NCBI GenBank assembly: GCA_964593455.1
Contig: CAZQHK010000010.1
Location: 51,399 to 115,398, forward strand
Source: CAZQHK01 sp964593455
GTDB taxonomy: Bacteria > Muiribacteriota > CAYSPT01
Direction of reading: 5' to 3'
Length of the DNA: 64,000 bases
Of the stretch, positions 9,135 through 18,088 are shown one piece after another. Under the pieces are notes generated by a model, which saw nothing but the letters and a program-made list of their open reading frames with translations, ran no database searches and was not told the DNA's origin. The position numbers and the translations under genes are program-made. Every line of letters begins with the position of its first letter. Position 1 is the first letter of the stretch.

Positions 9135-9203
9135 CCCGCATCTCGCTCTCTCAATTGAAAACTCGAATAGTCCGGCGTATATCGCCTCTATCATAACACG
9201 AGA

Positions 9204-9460
9204 TCACCAGACCGGACCTAATCCAGTACCAGCAACTCTTTTCGAACCGAGCTGTTTTTCAGGAAGCAAAATAGCGCATCGACAATGTCCACAAGGCGAA
9301 CGAAACGAAGTCGCGCCAGAAGGGGGTGAAGCCATCCTGGTTTCGCCTGGGACAGACGTTACCTGCCACTTTTCCCACATTAATCGACCTATTATTAACA
9401 AACGAAAACCAAACCCCACAAGATCACCCTCCATTAAATACATAAGGCGGAGCATTTTCC
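9204..9460. repeat. Noncoding segment with pieces shared with the repeat at the window end
   Basis: Most of the gap between 9135 and the phosphorylase promoter has no credible gene. It contains TTTTTCAGGAAGCAAAA (about 9257-9272), matching in inverse orientation the GTTTTGCTTCCTGCAAAAC hairpin at 63884-63902, and CCATCCTGGTTTCGC near 9333, matching CCATCCTGGCTTCGC at 63985-63999. GGCGAA near 9297 could pair with TTCGCC near 9342. It is probably a decayed copy of a dispersed intergenic repeat. Confidence 0.45.
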
Positions 9461-9568
9461 TCCGAGCCTATTTCAGGTGGCTGCCGGTACTTTGTATGCA
9501 AAAAAGGGACATACCGAACACTTCCAGCAAGCCCTAAAGGCTCCGAGGAAGCATACGCAGTCCGGCGC

Positions 9569-9598
9569 TTGACACGGCTTCCCTCCCGCTATTACAAT
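9569..9598 (+). promoter_or_regulatory. Predicted sigma70-type promoter of glucan phosphorylase
   Basis: A perfect -35 TTGACA (9569-9574), an 18-base spacer and a -10 TACAAT (9593-9598, 5 of 6) lie about 40 bases before the ATG at 9639. A strong Shine-Dalgarno AGGAGG sits at 9625-9630. Confidence 0.6.
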
Positions 9599-9638
9599 TG
9601 CCTCGTCTAATACGCTTTATAATAGGAGGAGAGTCGAT

Positions 9639-12203
9639 ATGAGACCTATTAAAACCTACAACGTTATTCCCACCATCCCCGACCGGCTGAAACGGCTGGA
9701 AGATTTAGCTTACAACCTCTGGTGGTGTTGGGATCCCGAGGCCATCATTTTGTGGCGCCGGCTGAGCAACAGCCTTTGGGAAGCGAGCAACCACAACCCG
9801 GTGAAAATGCTCGGAATGGCTTCCCAGGAACGTCTGGAAAAACGGGCCACCGATGAAGGCTTCCTGTCCCAGATGGACCGGATAGGCGCCCGACTTGACG
9901 AATACATGAAAGCCAAGACCTGGTATGATTGGAAGTTCGGGAAAACCACCAAGAAAAGAGTTTGCTACTTTTCTGCTGAATACGGTATCACCGAATGCCT
10001 GCCCATCTATTCCGGCGGTCTGGGGATACTGGCCGGCGATCATCTGAAATCATCCAGCGACATGGGTATTCCCATGGCTGCCATCGGGCTCCTTTACCAG
10101 GTCGGTTTTTTCAGCCAGATGCTCACCGCCGATGGTTGGCAGGAAGAGAGTTATCCCACCAACGATTTCTACAATATGCCAGTTCAGCAGTTGAAAGAAG
10201 ATGACGACTCTCCGCTGACCATTTCCATTGATTTTCCAGGCCGGGTGGTATTGGCCTATATCTGGAAAGCGCAGGTGGGAAGAGTTCCGCTTTACCTGCT
10301 CGACACCAATGTCGAAGAAAACGATTCCGAGGACCGGCAGATCACCGGACGGCTCTACGGCGGCGACATCGAGATGAGAATCAAACAGGAGATCATCCTG
10401 GGAGTCGGAGGTATGAACACCTTGCGCAAGCTGGGGATCCATTCTACCGTCTACCACATGAACGAGGGCCACTCGGCTTTCCTGTCGCTGGAACGAATCA
10501 AGACGCACATGGAGCGGCACGACATGGATTTCCGCAGTGCCCTGGAAGCCACCAAGGCGGGCAATCTCTTCACCACTCACACACCGGTTCCGGCGGGAAT
10601 CGATATCTTTTCCCGGGAACTCATGGAGAAATATTTCGCCGAGTATGACGAAGCCTTTGGTATCTCGTGGGAAGAGTTTCTCTCTATGGGGCGCCAGAAC
10701 CAATCCGATCCGAACGGCGGTTTTTCCATGGCGGTTTTAGCCATACGGCTCTCCAGCGCCACCAACGGCGTCAGCAAGCTCCACGGTGCGGTATCGAGAA
10801 ACATGTGGAGAGATCTCTGGCCGGTTATTCCCCTTGACGAAGTTCCTATCGGGAGTGTTACCAACGGTGTTCATCACCGGTCATGGCTTTCTTACGAGAT
10901 GTCCACCCTGTTCGACCGTTACCTCGGACCGCGTTGGGTGACCCACCCCGGAGATCAGTCGATCTGGGAGCGGATCGATGATATTCCCGGCGCCGAGTTA
11001 TGGCGGACACACGAGCGGCGGCGGGAGCGGCTGGTAGCTTTTTCACGCAACACTTTGCAGAAGCAGCTTAAAGTCAGGGGGGCGCTTCCCAGCGAGGTCG
11101 AAGAAGCCAAGACCGTACTCGACCCGGAGGCGCTCACTATCGGGTTTGCCCGCCGGTTCGCTACCTATAAACGGGCCACACTTATCCTCCAGGACCCCGA
11201 CCGGTTGGAGCGGATCCTCTGCGATCCTGATCGTCCCGTCCAGATCATCTTTGCCGGCAAAGCGCATCCCAAGGACATGCCGGGCAAAGAGCTGATCCGG
11301 CAGGTGATCCAGCTTGCCCGTGAAGAGCGGTTCAAGCGCCACATTATTTTCCTCGATGACTACAACACCACCATCGCCCGGTACATGGTCCAGGGAGTGG
11401 ATGTCTGGCTTAACACGCCTCGCCGGCTCCAGGAAGCCAGCGGTACCAGCGGGATGAAATCATCTGCCAACGGAGTGCTCAATGTCAGTATTCTGGATGG
11501 ATGGTGGGACGAGTCCTACTCGCTTGATATCGGGTGGGCGATAGATCCGAGCAGGCAGTCTTTCGACAGCCAGGAATACCAGGACCAGGTGGAATCTCAG
11601 ACGCTGCATGATATCCTGGAACACGAGGTCGTTCCACTTTTTTACGACCGGGGACGCGATAATACGCCGCACCAGTGGGTGAACATGATGAAACGGTCCA
11701 TGCGGGCCATCTGTCCGGTGTTCAACACCAACCGCATGCTACAAGAATATACCGAGAACTACTATGTGCCCAGCATGAAACGGTACAAGAGCCTGAATGA
11801 TAACGATAGAAAACGGGCCATCATTCTCTCCGATTGGAAGAAAAAGGTTCGTCATTGCTGGCCGGATTTAGTTATCGAGGACGTTACCTCGAATTCATCC
11901 CAGGAGCTTAAGGTAGGGGAATCGCTGGAGGTCAAAGTCACCCTGTCGCACAGCAGTCTTGATAGCAATGATGTGCTGGTCCAGATGTATGTCGGCCAGA
12001 TGGATGTTCACGGTAACATCGTCAGGGGCAAAGCAGTTGATCTCAAGAAACAGCGTGGCAAGAACAAGGAAGATGATCGTAGTACCTTTGTCGGATCGGC
12101 TGTTTGCGAGACCAGCGGCCGGCACGGTTTCTCGATTCGCGTCCTGCCAAACCATCCTGACCTGGGTTGTCACTTCGAACTGCATCGTGTGATCTGGGCC
12201 TGA
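9639..12203 (+). CDS. glgP: Alpha-glucan (glycogen) phosphorylase, GT35, short-form with DUF3417
   Basis: 854 residues. The N-terminus (PIPDRLKRLEDLAYNLWWCW-like) is the DUF3417 domain found in the bacterial/archaeal alpha-glucan phosphorylase type, followed by the GT35 catalytic core: CYFSAEYGITE, GGLGILAGDHLKSSSDMG, MNEGHSAFL, THTPVPAG, VTNGVHHRSW, FARRFATYKRA and EASGTSGMKSSANG. Lys607 in the last motif is the expected pyridoxal phosphate lysine. The C-terminal ~100 residues form a beta-rich domain. It would release glucose-1-phosphate from glycogen or maltodextrin in the cytoplasm. The start has AGGAGGAGAG 8 bases upstream. The following moaC-mosC gene is 27 bases away but functionally unrelated. 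Confidence 0.93.
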   Translation: MRPIKTYNVIPTIPDRLKRLEDLAYNLWWCWDPEAIILWRRLSNSLWEASNHNPVKMLGMASQERLEKRATDEGFLSQMDRIGARLDEYMKAKTWYDWKFGKTTKKRVCYFSAEYGITECLPIYSGGLGILAGDHLKSSSDMGIPMAAIGLLYQVGFFSQMLTADGWQEESYPTNDFYNMPVQQLKEDDDSPLTISIDFPGRVVLAYIWKAQVGRVPLYLLDTNVEENDSEDRQITGRLYGGDIEMRIKQEIILGVGGMNTLRKLGIHSTVYHMNEGHSAFLSLERIKTHMERHDMDFRSALEATKAGNLFTTHTPVPAGIDIFSRELMEKYFAEYDEAFGISWEEFLSMGRQNQSDPNGGFSMAVLAIRLSSATNGVSKLHGAVSRNMWRDLWPVIPLDEVPIGSVTNGVHHRSWLSYEMSTLFDRYLGPRWVTHPGDQSIWERIDDIPGAELWRTHERRRERLVAFSRNTLQKQLKVRGALPSEVEEAKTVLDPEALTIGFARRFATYKRATLILQDPDRLERILCDPDRPVQIIFAGKAHPKDMPGKELIRQVIQLAREERFKRHIIFLDDYNTTIARYMVQGVDVWLNTPRRLQEASGTSGMKSSANGVLNVSILDGWWDESYSLDIGWAIDPSRQSFDSQEYQDQVESQTLHDILEHEVVPLFYDRGRDNTPHQWVNMMKRSMRAICPVFNTNRMLQEYTENYYVPSMKRYKSLNDNDRKRAIILSDWKKKVRHCWPDLVIEDVTSNSSQELKVGESLEVKVTLSHSSLDSNDVLVQMYVGQMDVHGNIVRGKAVDLKKQRGKNKEDDRSTFVGSAVCETSGRHGFSIRVLPNHPDLGCHFELHRVIWA

Positions 12204-12230
12204 GTAAATTGTGGTCGGGAGATAGCTGTT

Positions 12231-13232
12231 TTGAATGAAAATCTGACCGTCAACGAAGAACAAGATGGAAAAACATTAACGCATCTCGGTCCTGACGGAC
12301 GAGCCCGGATGGTGGACGTAAGCTCGAAAGATATCACTCTCCGCCGGGCCCGGGCGGCGTGCTTGATTACTATGAGCGAGACGGCGTTCACTGCCTTGAT
12401 GGAGGGGACTCTACCCAAGGGAGACGCTTTCTGCGTGGCCCGGTTGGCCGGTATTCAGGCGGCAAAAAAAACGGCCGATCTCATCCCTCTTTGTCACGTG
12501 CTCCCGCTCGATCACGCGGCGGTAAACTTCAAACCTGAGCCAGACGATTTCTCGATTGAAATAGAGTCTGTTGTAACCGCTAGAAGCAGAACGGGAGTGG
12601 AGATGGAAGCCCTGGTGGCCGCTTCGACTGCCGCCCTGGCCCTTTACGATATGGCAAAAGCGGTGGACAAGGGAATGACAGTAACGGATCTCCGCCTGCT
12701 CGAGAAGTCCGGAGGCCGGTCGGGATATTACATTCGAGGTGAGATCGCCGGTGGTAAACTTCAGTCTGAGCACACCCGTCCCGGAGATCAAACCGGAGAA
12801 GTGGTGGCGGTCTCGGTGAGCGATCGAAAAGGTATTCCCAAAGAGAACGTCCCGTTCATCGAGCTGGAGGTGGGTACGGGAGTCAAGAGTGATTCGCACG
12901 GGGGAGACCATAACCGGCAGGTGAGCCTGCTGGCTGAAGAAAGCATTGATAAAATCCGGGCCAAGGGTATAGAAGTAGTGCCTGGTCGGATGGCCGAGAA
13001 TATTACCACCCGCGGCCTGGTGCTTCACATGTTGAAGTTGGGTACGAAAATGAGGTTGGGCAAGAATGCGGTGATGGAGCTGACCCAGATCGGCAAAGAA
13101 TGCCATGACCGCTGCGCGATCTATCATCAGGTAGGTGACTGTGTTATGCCTCGTGAAGGCGTTTTTGCCAAAGTCATCGAGCCGGGACAGGTTTGTCCCG
13201 GTGACCATATTGTCGTTTTTGAAGAAAACTGA
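12231..13232 (+). CDS. moaC: MoaC-MOSC fusion: cyclic pyranopterin monophosphate synthase with MOSC domain
   Basis: 333 residues from TTG 12231 (GGGAGA 8-10 bases upstream); the first ATG, at 12309, would remove the conserved LTHLGPDGRARMVDVS entry of MoaC. Residues about 15-165 are MoaC: KKTADLIPLCHVLPLD, then GVEMEAL and YDMAKAVDKGM with the catalytic Asp and Lys. The usual LCHPL is LCHVL here. Residues about 185-333 are a MOSC domain (VSVSDRKGIPKENVP, GDHNRQVSLL). MoaC converts the GTP-derived 3',8-cH2GTP to cPMP in molybdenum cofactor synthesis; stand-alone MOSC domains are thought to carry sulfur or act late in cofactor handling. The fusion joins an early and a possibly late step. No other mo genes are in the window. 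Confidence 0.9.
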   Translation: MNENLTVNEEQDGKTLTHLGPDGRARMVDVSSKDITLRRARAACLITMSETAFTALMEGTLPKGDAFCVARLAGIQAAKKTADLIPLCHVLPLDHAAVNFKPEPDDFSIEIESVVTARSRTGVEMEALVAASTAALALYDMAKAVDKGMTVTDLRLLEKSGGRSGYYIRGEIAGGKLQSEHTRPGDQTGEVVAVSVSDRKGIPKENVPFIELEVGTGVKSDSHGGDHNRQVSLLAEESIDKIRAKGIEVVPGRMAENITTRGLVLHMLKLGTKMRLGKNAVMELTQIGKECHDRCAIYHQVGDCVMPREGVFAKVIEPGQVCPGDHIVVFEEN

Positions 13233-13281
13233 ACCTCATCGCACCCTCAAGCAAGAAGCGTGGAAAGTAGGTGTTGAGATT

Positions 13282-15930
13282 ATGAGACGTGTGTCGTTGA
13301 TCTGTGTAATTATCGTGTGCTTGTTCATGTGCGGTACTGCCTGTGCAGGTGATTTGACTGGTGGCGTGTCATTTCGGCCCGTGGTCACCAGGACTATTCT
13401 CGATAATGGTCTGACGCTGCTGGTAGTGGAAAACCATGCTGCTCCGGTGGTGGCTGCCAGGCTCTATGTGAAAACAGGGAGCATCTACGAGGGGAAATAC
13501 CTGGGGTCGGGCATCTCCCATTATTTCGAGCACCTGCTTTCTTCTGGAACTACCTGGAAACGGCCGGAACGCGAGTCGCGAAAACTGATCGAGATGATCG
13601 GCGGTGCCTCGAATGCCTACACGACCCGTGACCACACGTGTTACTTCCTGGAGACCACCACCGAGCACCAGAAGACCGCTCTCGACCTGCTGGCCGACTG
13701 GGCCATGAATTGCGCCCTGGCTCCTTACGAGGTGGAACGGGAAAAAGGAGTCATTATCAAAGAAATCAATATGGGTAAAGATGAACCGGGTAAAGTGCTC
13801 TACAATCTCTTGTCCGAGACCATGTTCCTGAACCATCCGGTTCGCTACCCGGTGATCGGACATCTGGATAATTTTCAGGCTATTACCAGGGACGACCTTG
13901 TCGATTATTACCGGCGTTATTATTCACCTAACAACTCCGTTTTAGCGGTGGCGGGCGATGTGGACCCGGCAACAGTGGCCACAATCGTCAAGGAACTGTT
14001 CGGTTCCTGGAAACGCCAGCCCGTTCCATCCAAGCTGCTTCCGGAAGAACCGAGACAGATGGGGAGGCAATACGCCGAAAAATTTATGGATGTGGGTCTC
14101 AGCTACATGAAAATGGCGTTTCATTCCATCAAACTGTCCCATCCCGATCTGTTCGCTCTCGATCTGCTTTCCCATATTCTTTCTGAGGGGAAAAGTTCCC
14201 GTTTTTACCGGATCATCAAGGATGAAAAGCAGCTTTGTCACCAGATATACTCTTACAGCCAGACGCCGAGTTACGGAGCGGGTGCTTTTGTTATCCATAT
14301 GGCGCTGGAGGACGGAAAACTGGCTGATGCCGAGAATGCGATCCTGGCGGAGATAGAGCGTCTGTACCAGGAACCTGTTACGGAAGAAGAACTGGCAAAA
14401 GCGAAAGTTCAGAAGGTTTCCGGATCTATTTTCTACAACCAGAGTATTGACGATCTGGCCGGGGACGTGGCTGGCAATGAGATGAGTACCGGCAACCCGC
14501 TTTTTACTGCTTATTATGTCGATGAAATTCAGAAAGTCACCACCGAGCAGATCCGCCGGGTCGCCAAAAAATATCTGCACCGGGACAACCTGACCGTGGT
14601 CGCCGTCCGTCCCAAAGCCTCGGCTGAAGCTACCGGCGAAAAAGCGGATGCCGGTGAAACGACCCGTGAAGTCCGAAAGCTCACGCTTGATAACGGGCTG
14701 ACTCTGCTTCTGAAACGAAACCCGGCTCTTCCGCTGGTTTCAATGCAGGCCTACGGCAAAGCAGGGGTCCGACTGGAGACGGAAACGACCAACGGCTACA
14801 CCAGGTTTATGACAAAAATGCTTCTCAAGGGGACCGGGAAACGGACCGCGGATGAGATTGCCGCAGCCGCGGAACGACTTGGTGGAAGTATCGATTCCAG
14901 TTCGGGAAACAACTCGTTCTCGGTAGAGGTTGATGTTCTTTCCCGGGACCTTGAAGAAGGCGTGGAGATCATATCGGATGTTATCCTGAACGCCGCTTTC
15001 CCGGAGGAAGAGATCGGCAAGGTACGTGAAGAACTTCTGGCCGAGATCAAGCGCCGGGACGATGACTGGAGGCTTGAAGCCGACGCCTTCTTTAGGCAGG
15101 TTTTTTTCATCGATCATCCGTACCGGCTTCTTCCTGGGGGAACAGAAGAAGCCGTTGCGGCGGCCGGCCGGGACGATCTCATTTCTTTTTACCGCCGGTA
15201 TGTAGTCCCCGACAACATGGTGCTGGCGGTTTTTGGTGATATCGACGTAGAAAAAACTGAAACATTACTCGATAAATATTTTGCCGGAATGGCCCGGTCG
15301 GAACTCAAATTACCGCCGGTTAAGGCTGCCCCCTTTTCTGAGCAGGCGCGGCAGTTGTTCAAGAAAAACGAAAAAGAGCAGTGTTCCATCACTATCGGGT
15401 ATCCTGGCTGCACCGTCCACGACGAAGACCGATACGCGCTGCTGGTGGCGGACTCGGTGCTTTCCGGAATCGTCTATCCCCATGGCTGGTTCCACGAGGC
15501 GCTCAGGGGGAAAGAGAACCTGGTCTATTACGTCCACGCGACCAACTGGCTTGGTCTGGAGCCGGGTAGTTTCCATGTGTTGACCCAGACCCCGCCGGAC
15601 AAGGTCGAACGGGTGGTGACCCTGCTGCGGCGTGAGTATGAACGGATCAAAGAGGAGCTTGTCTCGGATGATGAGTTGGAGAACGCCAAAAACAACTGTA
15701 TCACCATGGATCGGCTGGGTAAACAGACCAACAGTGCCCAGGCCGGCGGCGCTGCGCTCAACGAGCTTTATGGCCTGGGGTTTGATTTTTCCGAGAAGAT
15801 GCCGGAAAAGGTCAGGGCTGTCACCGCTGAAGACGTCCGCCGCGTTGCTCGGAAATACTTCAAAGGCGAAGTGTTGGCCGTGGTAGGACCATCGGTTCCG
15901 GAATCACTCGTGCCGACTAAGAAAAAGTAA
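13282..15930 (+). CDS. Secreted M16-family metallopeptidase with two tandem units
   Basis: 882 residues from ATG 13282, which begins a signal peptide (MRRVSLICVIIVCLFMCG, cleavage near ACAG). The N-terminal M16 unit has the inverted zinc motif HYFEH at 80-84 and the distal Glu in GVIIKEINM (about E161). A second M16-like unit starts near residue 465 (REVRKLTLDNGLTLLLKRN); it repeats the LDNGL opening but lacks HxxEH, so it is the usual inactive partner half. Such pairs form a clamshell that degrades peptides. It should act in the periplasm. The gene starts 49 bases after the moaC-mosC fusion and converges on the epimerase gene, with stop codons 14 bases apart. A 7-bp stem (GTAAAAA...TTTTTAC, 15927-15947) spans both ends. 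Confidence 0.92.
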   Translation: MRRVSLICVIIVCLFMCGTACAGDLTGGVSFRPVVTRTILDNGLTLLVVENHAAPVVAARLYVKTGSIYEGKYLGSGISHYFEHLLSSGTTWKRPERESRKLIEMIGGASNAYTTRDHTCYFLETTTEHQKTALDLLADWAMNCALAPYEVEREKGVIIKEINMGKDEPGKVLYNLLSETMFLNHPVRYPVIGHLDNFQAITRDDLVDYYRRYYSPNNSVLAVAGDVDPATVATIVKELFGSWKRQPVPSKLLPEEPRQMGRQYAEKFMDVGLSYMKMAFHSIKLSHPDLFALDLLSHILSEGKSSRFYRIIKDEKQLCHQIYSYSQTPSYGAGAFVIHMALEDGKLADAENAILAEIERLYQEPVTEEELAKAKVQKVSGSIFYNQSIDDLAGDVAGNEMSTGNPLFTAYYVDEIQKVTTEQIRRVAKKYLHRDNLTVVAVRPKASAEATGEKADAGETTREVRKLTLDNGLTLLLKRNPALPLVSMQAYGKAGVRLETETTNGYTRFMTKMLLKGTGKRTADEIAAAAERLGGSIDSSSGNNSFSVEVDVLSRDLEEGVEIISDVILNAAFPEEEIGKVREELLAEIKRRDDDWRLEADAFFRQVFFIDHPYRLLPGGTEEAVAAAGRDDLISFYRRYVVPDNMVLAVFGDIDVEKTETLLDKYFAGMARSELKLPPVKAAPFSEQARQLFKKNEKEQCSITIGYPGCTVHDEDRYALLVADSVLSGIVYPHGWFHEALRGKENLVYYVHATNWLGLEPGSFHVLTQTPPDKVERVVTLLRREYERIKEELVSDDELENAKNNCITMDRLGKQTNSAQAGGAALNELYGLGFDFSEKMPEKVRAVTAEDVRRVARKYFKGEVLAVVGPSVPESLVPTKKK

Positions 15931-15943
15931 AAATCAGCGGTTT

Positions 15944-16903
15944 TTACTGCTGCTCTAAGAACCACTTCGCGAAACGATTTATTCCTTCTTCGATACCCAC
16001 CTGAGGATTGTATCCGAGTAGTTTTCTGGCTTTGTCAACGCAGGCAAAGGTCCGGGGGACATCGCCGAGCTGCGGTGGCAGGTGCTCGAGAATGGCTTTT
16101 TTCCCCAGGGCTTGCTCCAGTAGACCGATCAGGTCCAGGAGTTTGATAGTTTTCGATTCTCCCAGGTTGATTATCTCGAAGTCAGAACCCTGTTCCACTG
16201 CGCCCAAAATCCCCTGAATGATATCCGAGATAAAGGTGTAGTCACGGTACGAACTCCCGTCCCCGAAGATGGGGATTTCTTTGCCTTCGTGAATGAATCC
16301 GGCGAACTTACGGATCGCCATGTCGGGGCGCTGCCGGGGGCCGTATACGGTAAAAAAACGAAGACAAACAGTGCTGTTAAAATCGGCCAACCGGTGATAG
16401 ACCCGGCAGAGCGCTTCTCCGGCAACCTTGGTAGCCGCGTAGGGGGATACCACCCGTAAACTTGTTTCATCTTCCTTAAACGGCACATTGTCGTTGACTC
16501 CGTAAACGGATGACGAGGAAGCATAGACAAAACGCCGGACACCGGTGGCCCTGGCCGCTTCCAGTACGTTCAAGGTGCCGCGGATGTTGATTTCCTCATA
16601 GAGTTTCGGAATTTCAAGTGAAGGACGAACCCCTCCGCGGGCTGCCAGGTGGACCACGCAAGGAGGTTTGATTTCTTCCAATGCCTCCTGCAGGGAGTTA
16701 TCGTCCCTGATGTCAACCTCGAGGAGAGAGAAATGATCGTTCGATATCAGGCCAGCGATATTTTGTTCTTTTAGTTTGCGAGGGTAATAGGGATCGAAGC
16801 AGTCAAGGGCAAAAACGCGCCAACCGTTCTTAAGCAGTGCTTCACAGAGGTGGGACCCGATAAACCCGGCCCCGCCGGTAACCAGAATTCTCTTATTCCT
16901 CAT
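15944..16903 (-). CDS. NAD-dependent epimerase/dehydratase, UDP-glucuronate epimerase-like
   Basis: 319 residues from ATG 16903, with AGGAA 7 bases upstream. It is an extended SDR: nucleotide motif GGAGFIGSH near the N-terminus, LAARGGVRPS, the catalytic Ser cluster SSSSVYG, YAATK (Tyr and Lys of the active site), RFFTVYGPRQRPD, and SYRDYTFISDI. The GVRPS and FTVYGPRQRPDMA motifs are typical of UDP-glucuronate 4-epimerases and related 5-epimerases. It overlaps the end of the upstream coiled-coil gene by 11 bases, ending a long minus-strand gene chain that also has membrane glycosyltransferases. A role in surface polysaccharide sugar supply is likely. Confidence 0.88.
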   Translation of the reverse strand: MRNKRILVTGGAGFIGSHLCEALLKNGWRVFALDCFDPYYPRKLKEQNIAGLISNDHFSLLEVDIRDDNSLQEALEEIKPPCVVHLAARGGVRPSLEIPKLYEEINIRGTLNVLEAARATGVRRFVYASSSSVYGVNDNVPFKEDETSLRVVSPYAATKVAGEALCRVYHRLADFNSTVCLRFFTVYGPRQRPDMAIRKFAGFIHEGKEIPIFGDGSSYRDYTFISDIIQGILGAVEQGSDFEIINLGESKTIKLLDLIGLLEQALGKKAILEHLPPQLGDVPRTFACVDKARKLLGYNPQVGIEEGINRFAKWFLEQQ

Positions 16904-18014
16904 AGGAGAGTTCCTGTTCCAGTTGAGCTTGTTCCCCCTCCAGTTTAGACACATCCAGTTCGGTTTTAGCTATCTCTTCTTTCAGTGTATTCAGTCGTTG
17001 CTCAACTTCCTCCAGATTGTGCTTGTAGACGATTCTCTTAGTGCGGGCTTTACTTGTCTGGTCACGGTAATACCGTCGGTTCCATAGGTTGAACTTCCTG
17101 TCCACGTCGCCTCGTTCGTCGGCCAGCATGTCCTGCTGGATGACAAGCGAATCGAGTTTAAGCTTGAGCGCGTCGATTTCTTTCCTCTTGGCGTCCAACT
17201 TGGCCTGTTTTTCCTGTTCGGGAGACCGGGACTCGGCGGGCTCTTCAGGTTCTTCCTTACCGGGTTTCGCTTCTTTCTTCGATTTTTCTAATTTCTGCTT
17301 TTCTTCCAGACGTGCCTGGACGGCCTCGCTCTCTTTTTCAATGGTGAAGAGCATGACCGTAACCTCTGCCGCGTCAGTCTTGTTGAGACCGGCGGTATCT
17401 AATTTATTCAAAAGAGGAAGAGCTTTGGTCATCCGGCCGCCCAGGTAATAGGCACGAGCCAGATTATAGAGTTTCTCCCGGTCTTCAGGAGCGTCTTCAT
17501 GAGCTTGCTCCCGGCGGAAGAATATTTCCTTGAGCAGGCCTTTGTCGTTCTTGGACAAGAGAGAATTATCGAGCGAGATTGCGTGCTCGAACTCGGAGAG
17601 GGCCTCTTCGACGTGATCACTGTCCAGGTTTACAATAGCCTTCTGGAACAACTCGCGGGCCTGCTTCCGTTCGGCCTCAAGATCACGTTTAGGGTTTTCC
17701 TGTTTAGAGTTTTGCTGTTCCTCGGGCGGTTTTTGTTTAGCCGGCTCTTTTCCTACAGTCTTCTGTTTTTTGGTGGTGCGAGACCGGGAAGGGGGTTTTC
17801 TTTTTTTGCTTTTTCTCCTGCCCTGTTTCTTAACCGCGGCGGCCCGTGGGGGTGCTTTTACTTTCTCGGCGACGTTTTTCTGACTGATTTCTGTGGTGGT
17901 CTTTGTCTGGGCGGATACCTTTTGTACATCTTCCTTGACTGCATGGAAGCGGCCGAGAAAGTAGCTGCTGGTCACCACGATAATCACTACCATGAAAAAA
18001 AGGAACAGGCGCAT
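16893..18014 (-). CDS. Membrane-anchored TPR/coiled-coil protein
   Basis: 373 residues. One N-terminal transmembrane segment (about 2-20, LFLFFMVVIIVVTSSYFLG) is followed by a basic, proline-rich linker (about 50-105, Lys/Arg/Pro), a pair of TPR-like helices (about 115-215, QKAIVNLDSDHVEEALSEFE then YNLARAYYLGGRMTKAL), a highly charged low-complexity stretch (about 235-275) and a C-terminal coiled coil. No enzyme motif is seen. The composition suggests a periplasmic or inner-membrane scaffold. It lies between a DUF2723 protein (74 bases away) and an epimerase (11-base overlap), so it may organise an envelope assembly complex. Product name is descriptive only. Confidence 0.75.
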   Translation of the reverse strand: MRLFLFFMVVIIVVTSSYFLGRFHAVKEDVQKVSAQTKTTTEISQKNVAEKVKAPPRAAAVKKQGRRKSKKRKPPSRSRTTKKQKTVGKEPAKQKPPEEQQNSKQENPKRDLEAERKQARELFQKAIVNLDSDHVEEALSEFEHAISLDNSLLSKNDKGLLKEIFFRREQAHEDAPEDREKLYNLARAYYLGGRMTKALPLLNKLDTAGLNKTDAAEVTVMLFTIEKESEAVQARLEEKQKLEKSKKEAKPGKEEPEEPAESRSPEQEKQAKLDAKRKEIDALKLKLDSLVIQQDMLADERGDVDRKFNLWNRRYYRDQTSKARTKRIVYKHNLEEVEQRLNTLKEEIAKTELDVSKLEGEQAQLEQELSYEE

Positions 18015-18088
18015 CCCGACTCACCTCGCTTTAAAGGGCTGTCTGAATTATACCACGATATCAGTGCCCTTGGCACGCTTCTCGGGAG

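Noticed and set aside
9204..9455. 83-residue frame on the minus strand in the gap before glucan phosphorylase
   Set aside because: It has no family pattern and runs through repeat-like sequence shared with the window end.
15927..15947. Stem GTAAAAA/TTTTTAC between the M16 and epimerase genes as a terminator
   Set aside because: The stem is AT-only and overlaps both stop codons; it lacks a GC-rich stem.
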